A DNA stretch of 40,602 nt from Gammaproteobacteria bacterium (GTDB lineage Bacteria > Pseudomonadota > Gammaproteobacteria > Arenicellales > Poriferihabitantaceae). This document shows positions 23,022 through 31,420 of this stretch, piece after piece. Within the stretch, counting starts at the first letter, position 1. Each line of letters opens with the position of its first letter. The position numbers and the translations under genes were made by a program. The stretch spans positions 25,641-66,242 of the forward strand of contig JAHEGU010000013.1 in assembly GCA_024644945.1 (NCBI GenBank). Reading direction: 5' to 3'. The notes beneath the pieces were generated by a model. It was not told where the DNA came from and made no database searches. It saw only the letters and a program-made list of their open reading frames with translations.

Positions 23022-23478
23022 GCGACTGCTACTGCCCGCCATATCGGTACTATTACTGGCGGGTTGCAGCAGCGACGACGACACACCAGAGTCCCTTCTA
23101 CGTCAGTCCATTGACCTGATTCAACAGTACGCAGAAGAGCGTAACCTGGGTGACTTGATGGAGTTTGTCAGCACCGACTACCAGGATGCGCAGGGCCGTG
23201 GTTGGAAAGATATTCGCGCGCTGGCACAGCTTCAGTTTATTCAAAATCCCAAGATTCATACTTTGAAACGAGTAAACCTGCTTCGATTAGATGACGATAA
23301 TCACGCATCGGTAAGAATATTGGTTGCAATAGCGGGTCGACCAATCGATAACGCCTCTGCATTGTCCGGATTGCGAGCGGAATTGATTCGATTTGACCTT
23401 GAGTTCCAATACAATGTTCGCTGGCAAATCACGGGTGCCACCTGGAAGCGCGCCGAAGCCAGTGAATTCCTGAACTAG
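23002..23478 (+). CDS. Predicted lipoprotein of unknown function
   Basis: A 158-aa protein with a lipoprotein signal: basic residues KR, a hydrophobic run, and lipobox LLAGC with the acylated Cys near residue 20, followed by SSDDD. An Asp two residues after the Cys is not seen, so outer-membrane sorting is likely if the enteric rule applies. The rest resembles a small SnoaL/NTF2-like cone fold (helical start, then curved strands: [31 protein letters not shown]). I do not recognise a specific family. The GTG at 23002 gives a normal signal peptide; an in-frame GTG at 22990 is an alternative. Either start overlaps the end of rpiA, indicating coupling. Confidence 0.7.
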   Translation: MWKRLAERLLLPAISVLLLAGCSSDDDTPESLLRQSIDLIQQYAEERNLGDLMEFVSTDYQDAQGRGWKDIRALAQLQFIQNPKIHTLKRVNLLRLDDDNHASVRILVAIAGRPIDNASALSGLRAELIRFDLEFQYNVRWQITGATWKRAEASEFLN

Positions 23479-23507
23479 ACCTAGATCAGGTTGAATTTTG
23501 CGGGCAT

Positions 23508-24395
23508 TCAAATCTGCCGATCGTGTGCGATTGGTCTGCCCGGATCTCGAATCCACTCACTCCAGGAACCCACATATAATCTTGAACCGGTCAATCCGGC
23601 TATTTCCATAGCAAGAATGTTGTGACAGGCGGTCACACCTGAACCACACATATGAATCACATCAGACTGATTTTTTTTCGCTTTACAGCCTTCAATATTT
23701 TTAGTAAATCTGCTCCTTAACTCATCAGCGGACAGAAATTTTCCGTCTTTACCCAGATTTTCTTCCAGAGGCATGTTGAGTGCACCAGGAATATGACCCG
23801 CAACCGGATCAATAGGTTCAGTTATACCGTGAAAACGCTCGGCACTTCTCGCATCAACCAGTATCGATTTTGGCAGCTCAAGCTCAAGCTGAGGAGTACT
23901 GATCCAGAGGCTCGAATCTACTTTAAAATCTATTGCCGTATTTATATCAACAAATTCCGGTTTTTGTACTGAAATCGGAAGTCCCGCCTCCTGCCATGCC
24001 CGATATCCACCATCCAACAACGCCACATTAAAGTGCCCACTCCAGCGCAACATCCACCACAGTCTCGCTGCAGTTGCGCCGGTCCCGTGGTCGTATACCA
24101 CTACTTGCGTATCATGATCGACTCCCCATCTACCAATCAGGCGTTTCCATTGAGATAATTCCGGAAGGGGATGGCGCCCGCTCGAAGCGGTTAGCGGTCC
24201 GGACAAATCATTGTCCAGATGCGCATAATACGCCCCTGGAATATGGCTATCCAAATACTCTGCCCAACCCAGATCCGGCGCCGCCAGCGAAAACCGGCAA
24301 TCTACAATCAACCAGTTTTTGCGCGATACCCTGTTGAGACTTTCCGAAGCGAGTTGCTCTGCAGAGATCAAATTACTGTATTTAGGTATACTCAT
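23508..24395 (-). CDS. sseA: 3-mercaptopyruvate/thiosulfate sulfurtransferase (tandem rhodanese)
   Basis: A 295-aa protein with two rhodanese domains: an inactive N-terminal one (LIVDCRFSLAAPDLG, then VVVYDHGTGATAARLWWML) and a catalytic C-terminal one with active-site Cys250 in HMCGSGVTACHN. The CG(S/T)GVT loop is typical of mercaptopyruvate sulfurtransferases, whereas thiosulfate rhodaneses have CRKG-type loops. It transfers sulfane sulfur to cyanide, thioredoxin or other acceptors. The start MSIPKYSNLI is preferred over one four codons upstream. It is convergent with the lipoprotein gene and divergent from bepA. A part in the organism's sulfur metabolism is plausible but not shown. Confidence 0.88.
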   Translation of the reverse strand: MSIPKYSNLISAEQLASESLNRVSRKNWLIVDCRFSLAAPDLGWAEYLDSHIPGAYYAHLDNDLSGPLTASSGRHPLPELSQWKRLIGRWGVDHDTQVVVYDHGTGATAARLWWMLRWSGHFNVALLDGGYRAWQEAGLPISVQKPEFVDINTAIDFKVDSSLWISTPQLELELPKSILVDARSAERFHGITEPIDPVAGHIPGALNMPLEENLGKDGKFLSADELRSRFTKNIEGCKAKKNQSDVIHMCGSGVTACHNILAMEIAGLTGSRLYVGSWSEWIRDPGRPIAHDRQI

Positions 24396-24468
24396 GAAAT
24401 TGTGCAAAGCTATGGTAAATACTGGATTAAATTACAGAACTTTTGGTGACAGCAAGTTACTAACTGGT

Positions 24469-25965
24469 ATGATCTTCAGAGAGCTGAAAATTATTGCCAA
24501 GACCTGTTTAGTGACAAGGAATATATACCGCATTCTAACCATCATTTTGCTGTCAGGAATGCCGGCGGTCTACAAAGCCGTCCAGGCCGATAACCTGCCT
24601 GAGCTGGGAGAAGCCGCGACTCAGTACCTGAATTCCCAGCAGGAAGAGGATATCGGTCAGCAGTTTTTACGCGAGCTACTAGGTCAGGAGAACTACGTTT
24701 CCGATCCCGAGCTACGAGACTATCTTAACCAACTAGGCCGCAAAATCGGGCTGAATGCTGGTTTGCGTGGAATTACCCTTCACTTCAATTTACTGCAAGA
24801 AAATGAACTGAACGCGTTCGCGGTACCAGGCGGTTACATAACCTTCAATACTGGTTTGCTTCTGACGACTGAAACAGAGAGTGAACTTGCATCTGTGGTT
24901 GGGCACGAAATTGCGCACCTGTCACAGCGCCATTTACCTCGGATGGTCGCGAAGGCACAGGCGGCCAAATTACCCACTACCGCGGCTATTATTGCCTCGA
25001 TCCTGCTAGGCGGTCAGGCTGGCGTGGCAGGCGTTACGCTCGCTAGTGCTAATGTGATCTCGAACCAGCTCGCGTATACCAGAGAATTTGAACGTGAAGC
25101 TGATGCAATCGGCATGAAACTGCTCGCGGATAGTGGCTTTGATCCAAAAGCAATGGCGGATTTTTTTAATAAACTGCAGAGATTTAGTGCTGTATCCAGT
25201 AAGGATGTTCCTGAGTTTTTACGCACCCACCCATTATCATATACGAGAATTGCAGAATCTGAATCCCGTCAGAGCGCCTATCCTGCCACTTCTCATAACA
25301 GTAGTTTCGAGTTTCTTTTAGCTAAAGCAAAAATTAGGGCGATTTACTGGGGCCGCGCCGAGGAAGCGATTGGTATTCTTAAGGAGGAAGTAGCCAAAGA
25401 ACAGGGAGTAGAGAAAGATGCCAGTCAATATGGTCTCGCAATTGCAACCACGCGGCTCCGTGACTACACCGCGGCAAAGGAAATGATTATGCCGCTAGTG
25501 ATAAAGTATCCTGAAACTCCGGCTATCCAGATCGCGCTGGCTGAAATCAGCAAACAGTCTGGCGCCACCGAAGATGCAGTCGAAATTTACCAGAAGTTAG
25601 TCGAACAGCATCCTGAAAAGACCTACATAAAATATTACTATCTGGATACGCTGATCGAACATGGTGATGCGTTGGCAGCCAAAAAAATTGCGCGCCATCA
25701 GTTGCGAAGAACACCTGATGAGTTCAGGCTTTATCGCAGTCTGGCAAGGGCCAATGTAGAGCTCGACAATCTGGTTGAAGCGCACCAGGCAGACGCTGAG
25801 TATCTCGCGGCCATTGGGCGTTATCGCGCTGCAATTGCTTCACTTAAGCTTGCACTGCGAGATAATGCCGATAACAGTCAATATCTGTCTCAAAGTATTG
25901 AATCACGAATCACCTCTTTGGAACGTCTTGCTGCCGACGTCAAGCAACGCCAAGATCAAGGCTAA
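24469..25965 (+). CDS. bepA: Periplasmic M48 metalloprotease with TPR domain (BepA family)
   Basis: Periplasmic zinc protease/chaperone that helps LptD and other outer-membrane proteins fold and degrades misfolded ones. About 498 aa: a signal sequence ending near residue 40 (AVQADNLPELG), the M48 domain with zinc motif HEIAH (146-150) and the third ligand in EREADAIG (about 210), then TPR repeats from about residue 290 to the end. NAFAVPGGYITFNTGLL is the conserved substrate-cleft segment. The start at 24469 is uncertain; in-frame upstream ATGs at 24394 and 24412 would lengthen the signal region and overlap the sseA start. Length resembles E. coli BepA (487 aa). Confidence 0.88.
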   Translation: MIFRELKIIAKTCLVTRNIYRILTIILLSGMPAVYKAVQADNLPELGEAATQYLNSQQEEDIGQQFLRELLGQENYVSDPELRDYLNQLGRKIGLNAGLRGITLHFNLLQENELNAFAVPGGYITFNTGLLLTTETESELASVVGHEIAHLSQRHLPRMVAKAQAAKLPTTAAIIASILLGGQAGVAGVTLASANVISNQLAYTREFEREADAIGMKLLADSGFDPKAMADFFNKLQRFSAVSSKDVPEFLRTHPLSYTRIAESESRQSAYPATSHNSSFEFLLAKAKIRAIYWGRAEEAIGILKEEVAKEQGVEKDASQYGLAIATTRLRDYTAAKEMIMPLVIKYPETPAIQIALAEISKQSGATEDAVEIYQKLVEQHPEKTYIKYYYLDTLIEHGDALAAKKIARHQLRRTPDEFRLYRSLARANVELDNLVEAHQADAEYLAAIGRYRAAIASLKLALRDNADNSQYLSQSIESRITSLERLAADVKQRQDQG

Positions 25966-26106
25966 CTCGATGTTGTGCGTCACACTGACTTAATTGTCAG
26001 GGAATTACCAGATTTGCAAGCGTAAGAACCTGCAGGTGTGGGTTAGAATCCCGCCTTAATTAGGTCCGCCTCAATATAGATATCTTTGCCGTCATCAATC
26101 ACTACC
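25966..26106 (+). promoter_or_regulatory. Region upstream of soxX
   Basis: A 141-bp gap between bepA and soxX that should hold the sox promoter. An imperfect palindrome CTGACTTAATTGTCAG (25985-26000) and an overlapping TGTGCGTCACA lie at its left end and are operator candidates. No confident -35/-10 pair was found. Confidence 0.3.
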
Positions 26107-26535
26107 ATGCGTCATAGCGACCAGTGGAGAATAGCGCTAACCTGCTGCGTCACTTTCATGTGTCTAGCTTACAAGACTTTACCGACCCATGCCGAGCAGA
26201 AAATATGGCCTGATGAACAACAATGCCAAGAAAGATCTGCGGACACTGAAGTTCTTGAAGGGTGGTGTATTGCTATTGATCGCAGACGCGGCAATTGCAT
26301 TGCCTGCCACACCTTCAACATCACTCCGTGGCCTGATAACCTGCCTGTGGCCGGAAACATCGCACCGCCGATGGTCGCCATGCAACCACGCTTTCCTGAG
26401 ATTTCTAAACTGAGAACAATTATCGAGGATCCAACTCAGTTCAATTCAGATACAGTTATGCCGCCCTATTTAAGGCATCGAATTTTATCTTCACAGGAAA
26501 TTAATTTGTTGGTTAAGTTTTTACTGGAAATTTAG
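26107..26535 (+). CDS. soxX: SoxX, monoheme cytochrome c of the Sox system
   Basis: Periplasmic cytochrome c subunit that pairs with SoxA to couple thiosulfate (or another sulfur species) oxidatively to the SoxY carrier. The 142-aa product has a signal peptide cut after THA (near residue 29), one heme site C64-IA-C67-H68, and a probable axial Met118 in DTVMPPYLRH, all typical of SoxX. ATG 26107 is chosen over a frame beginning at 26086. It is the first of four tightly packed genes soxX-Y-Z-A. Confidence 0.9.
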   Translation: MRHSDQWRIALTCCVTFMCLAYKTLPTHAEQKIWPDEQQCQERSADTEVLEGWCIAIDRRRGNCIACHTFNITPWPDNLPVAGNIAPPMVAMQPRFPEISKLRTIIEDPTQFNSDTVMPPYLRHRILSSQEINLLVKFLLEI

Positions 26536-26541
26536 CTGCTA

Positions 26542-27006
26542 ATGCGAAATCGAAGACACTTTCTGGCTAACGTATTTCGCCTGGCTATGACGTCGGGGTT
26601 GGTTTTAGCAGATGGCATTACGCGCGTTATCGCTGCAGTTGATCCAAGGCCCGAGTTTTCTTCCACCGAAATAGATCAAGTACTCAGTTTTTATTTTGGT
26701 ACTAGCGATGCCGCAGACGATGCTTCGATTCGTATCATCGCACCTCTGGTTACAGAACAGCGCGAATTAGTGCCGTTTAAGATTGAAGCACCTGGCGCGG
26801 AGAAGATCGCAATTGTAACTGATGCTAATCCAGAACCTTTGATTCTGGCAATGGATCAGATTACAGATAAAACCGGAGTGGTTATTGGCCGTGCTCGGTT
26901 ACAGAAAACTGGACTACTTATATGTTATGTACTTCGGAATAATGTTCTCACTCGAGCAACGCGCAAAGTTAATGTGTCAGGACACTGGCAACAAACCCGC
27001 GCATGA
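26542..27006 (+). CDS. soxY: SoxY-like sulfur carrier lacking the GGCGG arm
   Basis: SoxY with SoxZ forms the periplasmic carrier on which Sox intermediates are bound. The 154-aa product has a Tat-type signal (NRRHFLAN) and a SoxY immunoglobulin-like domain (IRIIAPLVTEQRELVPFKI, AEKIAIVTDANPEPLI), and sits between soxX and soxZ. However, the C-terminus reads RKVNVSGHWQQTRA and stops; the near-invariant GGCGG swinging arm with the substrate-binding Cys is absent, and neither other frame restores it. The single other cysteine is buried in a beta strand (LLICYVL). This copy therefore cannot carry sulfur in the known way. The gene overlaps soxZ by 4 bp and otherwise looks under selection. Confidence 0.85.
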   Translation: MRNRRHFLANVFRLAMTSGLVLADGITRVIAAVDPRPEFSSTEIDQVLSFYFGTSDAADDASIRIIAPLVTEQRELVPFKIEAPGAEKIAIVTDANPEPLILAMDQITDKTGVVIGRARLQKTGLLICYVLRNNVLTRATRKVNVSGHWQQTRA

Positions 27007-27317
27007 TCTATTCAACACGACTTAAAGTCATCGAGACCGAACCTGGGCATCAACTCATGTGCGAAATCCGCCATCCCATGGAGCCCGGCGGCAGGCGAGA
27101 TAAAGCAACTGGCCGCTTGTTGCCCGCAAACTACATAACCCAAGTAGTATTCCGCGTAAACGAAGAAATTCGAGCAGAAATGCTGCTCGGAAAATATGTG
27201 TCGAAAAATCCCGTAGTGGGCACGATGGTCAGCAAACTTTCGGGTGGAGATCGGATCATTGTAAGTTGGCAAGATATTGCTGGTGACAGTGGCCAGGCAT
27301 CCGTGCGAGTAAAATGA
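27003..27317 (+). CDS. soxZ: SoxZ, sulfur-carrier partner subunit
   Basis: A 104-aa immunoglobulin-like protein forming a heterodimer with SoxY. Characteristic segments are VIETEPGHQLMCEIRHPMEPGGRRD (here its core EIRHPMEPG), LLPANYITQVVFRVN and NPVVGTMVSKLSGGDRI. It has no signal peptide, as expected because SoxZ is exported with Tat-routed SoxY. It overlaps soxY and soxA by 4 bp on each side (ATGA junctions), so stoichiometric synthesis is likely. It appears intact. Confidence 0.9.
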   Translation: MIYSTRLKVIETEPGHQLMCEIRHPMEPGGRRDKATGRLLPANYITQVVFRVNEEIRAEMLLGKYVSKNPVVGTMVSKLSGGDRIIVSWQDIAGDSGQASVRVK

Positions 27318-28210
27318 TTACGAAATCTTGGTGGTTTAAACCTTGTCGAACAACTTTGCATCGATTCCAAATTAGTTTCTTTCTCGCAGCAGCCGCCACT
27401 GCACTTCCCGTAAATTTACTGGCAGCTCCAAGCACCGGTGAAATTCGGGAAGATATTCGTCAGTTCCAGCAGTTTTTTCTTTCGAGGTTCCCTGATGTGC
27501 CCCTAGAGGCTTACCAGGACGGCGTCAATGCACTTCCGCAATACGCCCAAAGGAGACTAGGTTGGGAACTTCTACTGGAATTTCCGCCCTATGAGTCGGA
27601 AATGATTGCGGCTCGTGATCAATGGCAGGCCCCTTTACCTAGCGGTGGCAATCTCGAACGATGTTTTGTCGGGAAACCACCGCCTACAGCGTACCCATAC
27701 TTTTTTAATGGCGAAACACACACAATCGCAGGAGACATCAATAATTGCCTTTTAGAAAACGGCGCAGGTGTGCTGGACGGTATGAGCGGCGAAATGGCAA
27801 GACTGGTGGCTGCTTTTAAATCTCCATGGAGCGGTCAAGTCATGGATATCGACTTTCGTAGTGAAGAAATTCGCCAGCTGTATAAGAAGGGTCGCCAGTA
27901 TTTCTGGGCAAAACGTGGCCAGATGAATTTCTCCTGTGCAAATTGCCATGTCCATAATGCGGGCAATCAACTCAGGGGCGACGTGCTGAGTGCTGCGCTA
28001 GGACACTCTACCGGGTATCCAGCTTATAGCACCACCTGGTCCCTCGATGGGAATGCGATGGGCACCTTGCATCGTCGATACGCCCAGTGCAACGCGCTTG
28101 TTGGCGCCGCACCACTTGCGGCCCAGAGCGAGGAATATATTGCCTTGGAAGTGTATCAAGCGATCATGAACAGTGGTGTCCCGATTAAAGTACCCAGCCA
28201 ACGACAATAG
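27314..28210 (+). CDS. soxA: SoxA, single-heme type L-cysteine S-thiosulfotransferase subunit
   Basis: Catalytic cytochrome subunit of SoxAX, which joins thiosulfate to the SoxY cysteine. The 298-aa protein has a signal peptide (hydrophobic run near residues 20-36, LLAAPS), one heme site C208-AN-C211-H212, and active-site Cys259 in HRRYAQCNALVGA, the persulfide-forming heme ligand. The N-terminal heme site of diheme SoxA is replaced by Cys117 and Cys145, expected to form a disulfide as in single-heme SoxA proteins. So SoxA keeps its catalytic Cys although its SoxY partner here has lost the target Cys. It ends directly against the convergent BioC-like gene with no gap. Confidence 0.92.
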   Translation: MITKSWWFKPCRTTLHRFQISFFLAAAATALPVNLLAAPSTGEIREDIRQFQQFFLSRFPDVPLEAYQDGVNALPQYAQRRLGWELLLEFPPYESEMIAARDQWQAPLPSGGNLERCFVGKPPPTAYPYFFNGETHTIAGDINNCLLENGAGVLDGMSGEMARLVAAFKSPWSGQVMDIDFRSEEIRQLYKKGRQYFWAKRGQMNFSCANCHVHNAGNQLRGDVLSAALGHSTGYPAYSTTWSLDGNAMGTLHRRYAQCNALVGAAPLAAQSEEYIALEVYQAIMNSGVPIKVPSQRQ

Positions 28211-28963
28211 CTAATTGATTGTAGGGGCGTTCACATGAATTTTGCCTTGTTGGGTTGATGGTGCTTCCGCGTAGCCGTAAATCACTTCATAGGTCATTTG
28301 CACCGGGCCACTAGACTTGGAGAAGAGTTCCCTGAACCGCGCCACTCTGTTTTTGCCTGTAAGCGTTTTGCGCCTTTCAGGCAAAACATTGTGAAAACCT
28401 TCTGCACGGAGATCCTGTAATAACAGGTCAATATCCTGGTATTCAACACCAATCCAGTCGACATCCAAAATCGGTTTTTGAAACCCAGCCTTAAGCAGTT
28501 GATCGCCAATGTGATGCAGATCGATAAAAGGATGTACATGGGGACTGGAATCTATTTCTTCCCAGGCTTCCCGTAACTCAATTAGCGTATCGGGGCCGAG
28601 GGTAGCAAAAAACAAACGCCCCCCTGGCGCCAGTTTTTCTCTTACCAATTGAAGAATAGTCTGGTAGTTAAGCCAAGCAAACTGTATATTTATTACCACT
28701 GAATCGACAGGTTTAACAAGGCTTGCATCCGCCTGTTCGATAATGTCGCCGTCGAGGGGAGAAATCTGGTAGTGATGATTTCCTGGAAGCGTGAGCGTAG
28801 AATCAACGAAATCGATTTTTAGCCAAGAGCCCGATGGGGAACCCTCCAGTGTTATTCGCTCGGTCAGTTGAGTATTAACCTGATCAAGCAGGTAGGACAT
28901 GGGGCGATTACCCGGGGCTTTGCAACACCTTCGCTTTGCGATTTTGTCTAGGTCGAGCTTCAA
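28211..28963 (-). CDS. BioC-like methyltransferase with degenerate SAM-binding site
   Basis: A 250-aa protein whose second half matches malonyl-ACP O-methyltransferase BioC: LAPGGRLFFATLGPDTLIEL, HPFIDLHHIGDQLLKAGF, DLLLQDLRAEGFHNVL, RKTLTGKNRVARF and a TYEVIYGYA end. The first half is abnormal. The region where motif I (LDxGCGTG) should lie reads SGSWLKIDFVDSTLTLPGN, with no glycine-rich loop, and the segment is about 25 residues too short. It probably cannot bind SAM normally. It may be a decaying bioC or a repurposed paralogue. Its divergent neighbour comF often adjoins bio genes in gammaproteobacteria, which supports bioC ancestry. Confidence 0.75.
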   Translation of the reverse strand: MKLDLDKIAKRRCCKAPGNRPMSYLLDQVNTQLTERITLEGSPSGSWLKIDFVDSTLTLPGNHHYQISPLDGDIIEQADASLVKPVDSVVINIQFAWLNYQTILQLVREKLAPGGRLFFATLGPDTLIELREAWEEIDSSPHVHPFIDLHHIGDQLLKAGFQKPILDVDWIGVEYQDIDLLLQDLRAEGFHNVLPERRKTLTGKNRVARFRELFSKSSGPVQMTYEVIYGYAEAPSTQQGKIHVNAPTIN

Positions 28964-29005
28964 TCGATTAAAGGGAAATATTCAACGGATCTCATTCAGG
29001 GAAGA

Positions 29006-29749
29006 ATGAAACAATTATTAAGTCACCTACAGAACTTCCGAGTCGATAACAGTCTTGTTCGGCAAAGCTCAATTGCACTTAAAACTGCCTTTAATAGCAT
29101 TCTACCATTGCGTTGCTGCCTATGCATGCAACCGGATCAGCATGGGTTCTGTCATCAATGCAAGCAGCTGTTGCCCTGGCTCGGGTGTGCATGCATGAAA
29201 TGTGGCACAACCCTACCAACCGAAGGTATCTGCGGCAGATGCCAGACTAAACCGGTGGGATTTGATAGTTCTGCTATTCCATTTAGATATATCGATCCAA
29301 TTTCACATGAAATACACTCTCTTAAATACCGGCGTAAGCTCGCAGTTGCGCCCGCACTTGGTAAGATGCTGGCAACACAGGTAGTCAAGAATATGTCCCA
29401 GTTACCGGACGCACTTTTACCGGTTCCTCTGCATATAAACCGGATCAAACAGAGAGGATTCAATCAGGCTGGTCTGATTGCCGAATCAACAGGTAAGCTT
29501 TTAGGAATACCGGTAGACTATGAAGTTATATCCCGATCCAAAGACACGGTAAGCCAAACCAGTTTAGACCAGGAAGAGCGCGGCAAAAATATGCACAAGG
29601 CCTTTGCCGTTCATGTCAATGGGCGCTATGATGCGGTTGCAGTGATTGATGACGTCATTACAAGTGGCGCCACAATTGACGCCATCTGCACAGAACTACG
29701 TTTAAATGGCTACGATAATATCAGCGCTTGGGCTATTGCAAAGACCTGA
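29006..29749 (+). CDS. comF: ComF-family phosphoribosyltransferase-like protein
   Basis: A 247-aa ComF/GntX protein associated with DNA uptake and use of extracellular DNA. N-terminal zinc-ribbon cysteines (CCLC, CHQC, CMKC, CGRC) run from about residue 37 to 92, followed by a type I phosphoribosyltransferase domain: SLKYRRKLAVAPALG, LLPVPLHINRIKQRGFNQA, and the PRPP loop VAVIDDVITSGATIDA. It begins 10 bp before pilS on the same strand. The pairing with type IV pilus regulators fits a natural-transformation theme, though ComF's biochemical role is not settled. Confidence 0.9.
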   Translation: MKQLLSHLQNFRVDNSLVRQSSIALKTAFNSILPLRCCLCMQPDQHGFCHQCKQLLPWLGCACMKCGTTLPTEGICGRCQTKPVGFDSSAIPFRYIDPISHEIHSLKYRRKLAVAPALGKMLATQVVKNMSQLPDALLPVPLHINRIKQRGFNQAGLIAESTGKLLGIPVDYEVISRSKDTVSQTSLDQEERGKNMHKAFAVHVNGRYDAVAVIDDVITSGATIDAICTELRLNGYDNISAWAIAKT

Positions 29750-29758
29750 CTTCCCTGG

Positions 29759-31420
29759 ATGTATTGGAGAAAATCTGAGTTGAATACTGACGCGCAGCTT
29801 TTTACCAGAATAAATGCCGGCACGGATAATGAAGGCTGGCGAATTCTTTATTATTACAATTTATACCGTCTAGGCCTGACGGTCCTGCTGTTGGTACTAG
29901 CCTCACCAATAATCCAGCAGATTTCTACTGCGGAAGCCTCTTTCACCCTTCTGATACCCATTTGCGGTATTGCGGTGATCTCAGTTCTTACCTTTATTAG
30001 TATCAAACTACGTCGGCCCGCCCTTCATATTCAGGCCCACTTTCTGTTTGTTCTAGACATCGTGTTTATCACCATGCTGACTTTGTCACAGCATTTACTC
30101 GACTCAAGCACGTTGATTCTTTATGTCACCACCGCGGCTGCTACCGCGGTTCTTTTTCATCTTAAAGTCAGCCTGGCATATACCACTGCAATTGCAGCAG
30201 TTATTTTTTATAAAGACTATCTGGAAATTGTAGATGGTACGGTAATACTTGAAAATTACTATCTGACGCCTTTATTAGTTGTCGGTCTTTATAGTGTAGT
30301 AGTAATTGTCGGCACAGTAGCCAACCGATCACGTGTTGTTCAAACCGTAGTCGAAGAACAGGAGAATGTCCTCGCGGATCTGGATCAGATCAATCAAGTC
30401 GTACTCGATCAACTTGATCTCGGGGTTATCTTCCTCGATCAGAAGCTGAACATCATACTGATCAATCAAAGCGCCACAAGCATGATCAGTGAATTCATCA
30501 ATGATAGAAACCGCTTGGTCGGTGAATTATCTGAAGTACTCTCGGTTTACCTTAAAATTCCGAAGTCCAAAGGCTTCAATTTTCGGATCAACAATAAGGA
30601 GCTTGGTTTTTCTACCTTACCGTTACGAAACGGATACCTGGTTCAAATTGAAGACCAGACCAGCATTCAAAAACAGATCCAGCAGTCGAAACTGGCTTCA
30701 ATTGGCCGCATGGCGTCAGCTATTTCGCATGAAATCCGCAACCCTCTTAGCGCTATTAACCATGCGGCTCAATTACTGATGCCACAGAATCCAGAAGACT
30801 CAGAGGATACCGAATTAATCCAGATAATCCGCACCCATTCGAAGCGAATAGATGAGATCATCGAGTCAGTGCTGTCCCGAAGCCGTCCAGGTAAAGCACA
30901 ACGCAAGCCGCTCCAGCTGCAACCATGGCTCAAGGTCTTTATTGATACATTTCACGAGACAGTCAGCCCCGGCGACGTTACGCTTTCTACTTCAGGTGGA
31001 GATGGCTCGGTTATGTTTGATCCTACTCAACTCGAACAGATCATTACCAATTTATGCCAGAACAGCATTAAATATGCTAAGCCCAGGGACGGAAAGCTGA
31101 AAATCCGTTTCTATGTCGGTTCTGTTTGGGATGGCACGCCGTATCTTGACATCACTGACAATGGTCAGGGGGTTAAGACCGAAGATATCGACATGCTGTT
31201 TGAGCCCTTTCATACCAGTGATTCAAAAAGCACTGGCTTGGGATTATTTCTCGTGAAGGAGTTCTGTAATTTTAATGGTGCTGACATCGAATATGTTAAA
31301 GGTACTCATCGCCACGGTTTTCGCATCACTTTTCAGCAACCTGGGGCTGAGAACGAACAGCTGCCAGAACCAAATAATGAGTTACTCCAGCAAACGCCAC
31401 AGGAGCCAGAACCCGCATGA
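29759..31420 (+). CDS. pilS: Sensor histidine kinase PilS
   Basis: Membrane sensor kinase of the PilS/PilR system controlling type IV pilin transcription. The 553-aa product has about six N-terminal membrane segments (residues 32-190), a PAS-like linker (about 205-300), a dimerisation/phosphoacceptor helix with His324 in SAISHEIRNPLSAINHA, and a HATPase domain with N-box NLCQNSIKYA and GLGLFLVKEF. This is the typical PilS architecture. The pilR ATG overlaps its TGA by 4 bp. The three-gene distance to pilA on the other strand supports the assignment. In pseudomonads PilS senses unassembled pilin in the membrane. Confidence 0.9.
   Translation: MYWRKSELNTDAQLFTRINAGTDNEGWRILYYYNLYRLGLTVLLLVLASPIIQQISTAEASFTLLIPICGIAVISVLTFISIKLRRPALHIQAHFLFVLDIVFITMLTLSQHLLDSSTLILYVTTAAATAVLFHLKVSLAYTTAIAAVIFYKDYLEIVDGTVILENYYLTPLLVVGLYSVVVIVGTVANRSRVVQTVVEEQENVLADLDQINQVVLDQLDLGVIFLDQKLNIILINQSATSMISEFINDRNRLVGELSEVLSVYLKIPKSKGFNFRINNKELGFSTLPLRNGYLVQIEDQTSIQKQIQQSKLASIGRMASAISHEIRNPLSAINHAAQLLMPQNPEDSEDTELIQIIRTHSKRIDEIIESVLSRSRPGKAQRKPLQLQPWLKVFIDTFHETVSPGDVTLSTSGGDGSVMFDPTQLEQIITNLCQNSIKYAKPRDGKLKIRFYVGSVWDGTPYLDITDNGQGVKTEDIDMLFEPFHTSDSKSTGLGLFLVKEFCNFNGADIEYVKGTHRHGFRITFQQPGAENEQLPEPNNELLQQTPQEPEPA

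Noticed and set aside
23287-23556. Minus-strand ORF overlapping the lipoprotein gene
   Set aside because: It lies antisense to a frame with a signal peptide and lipobox and shows no protein-like features.
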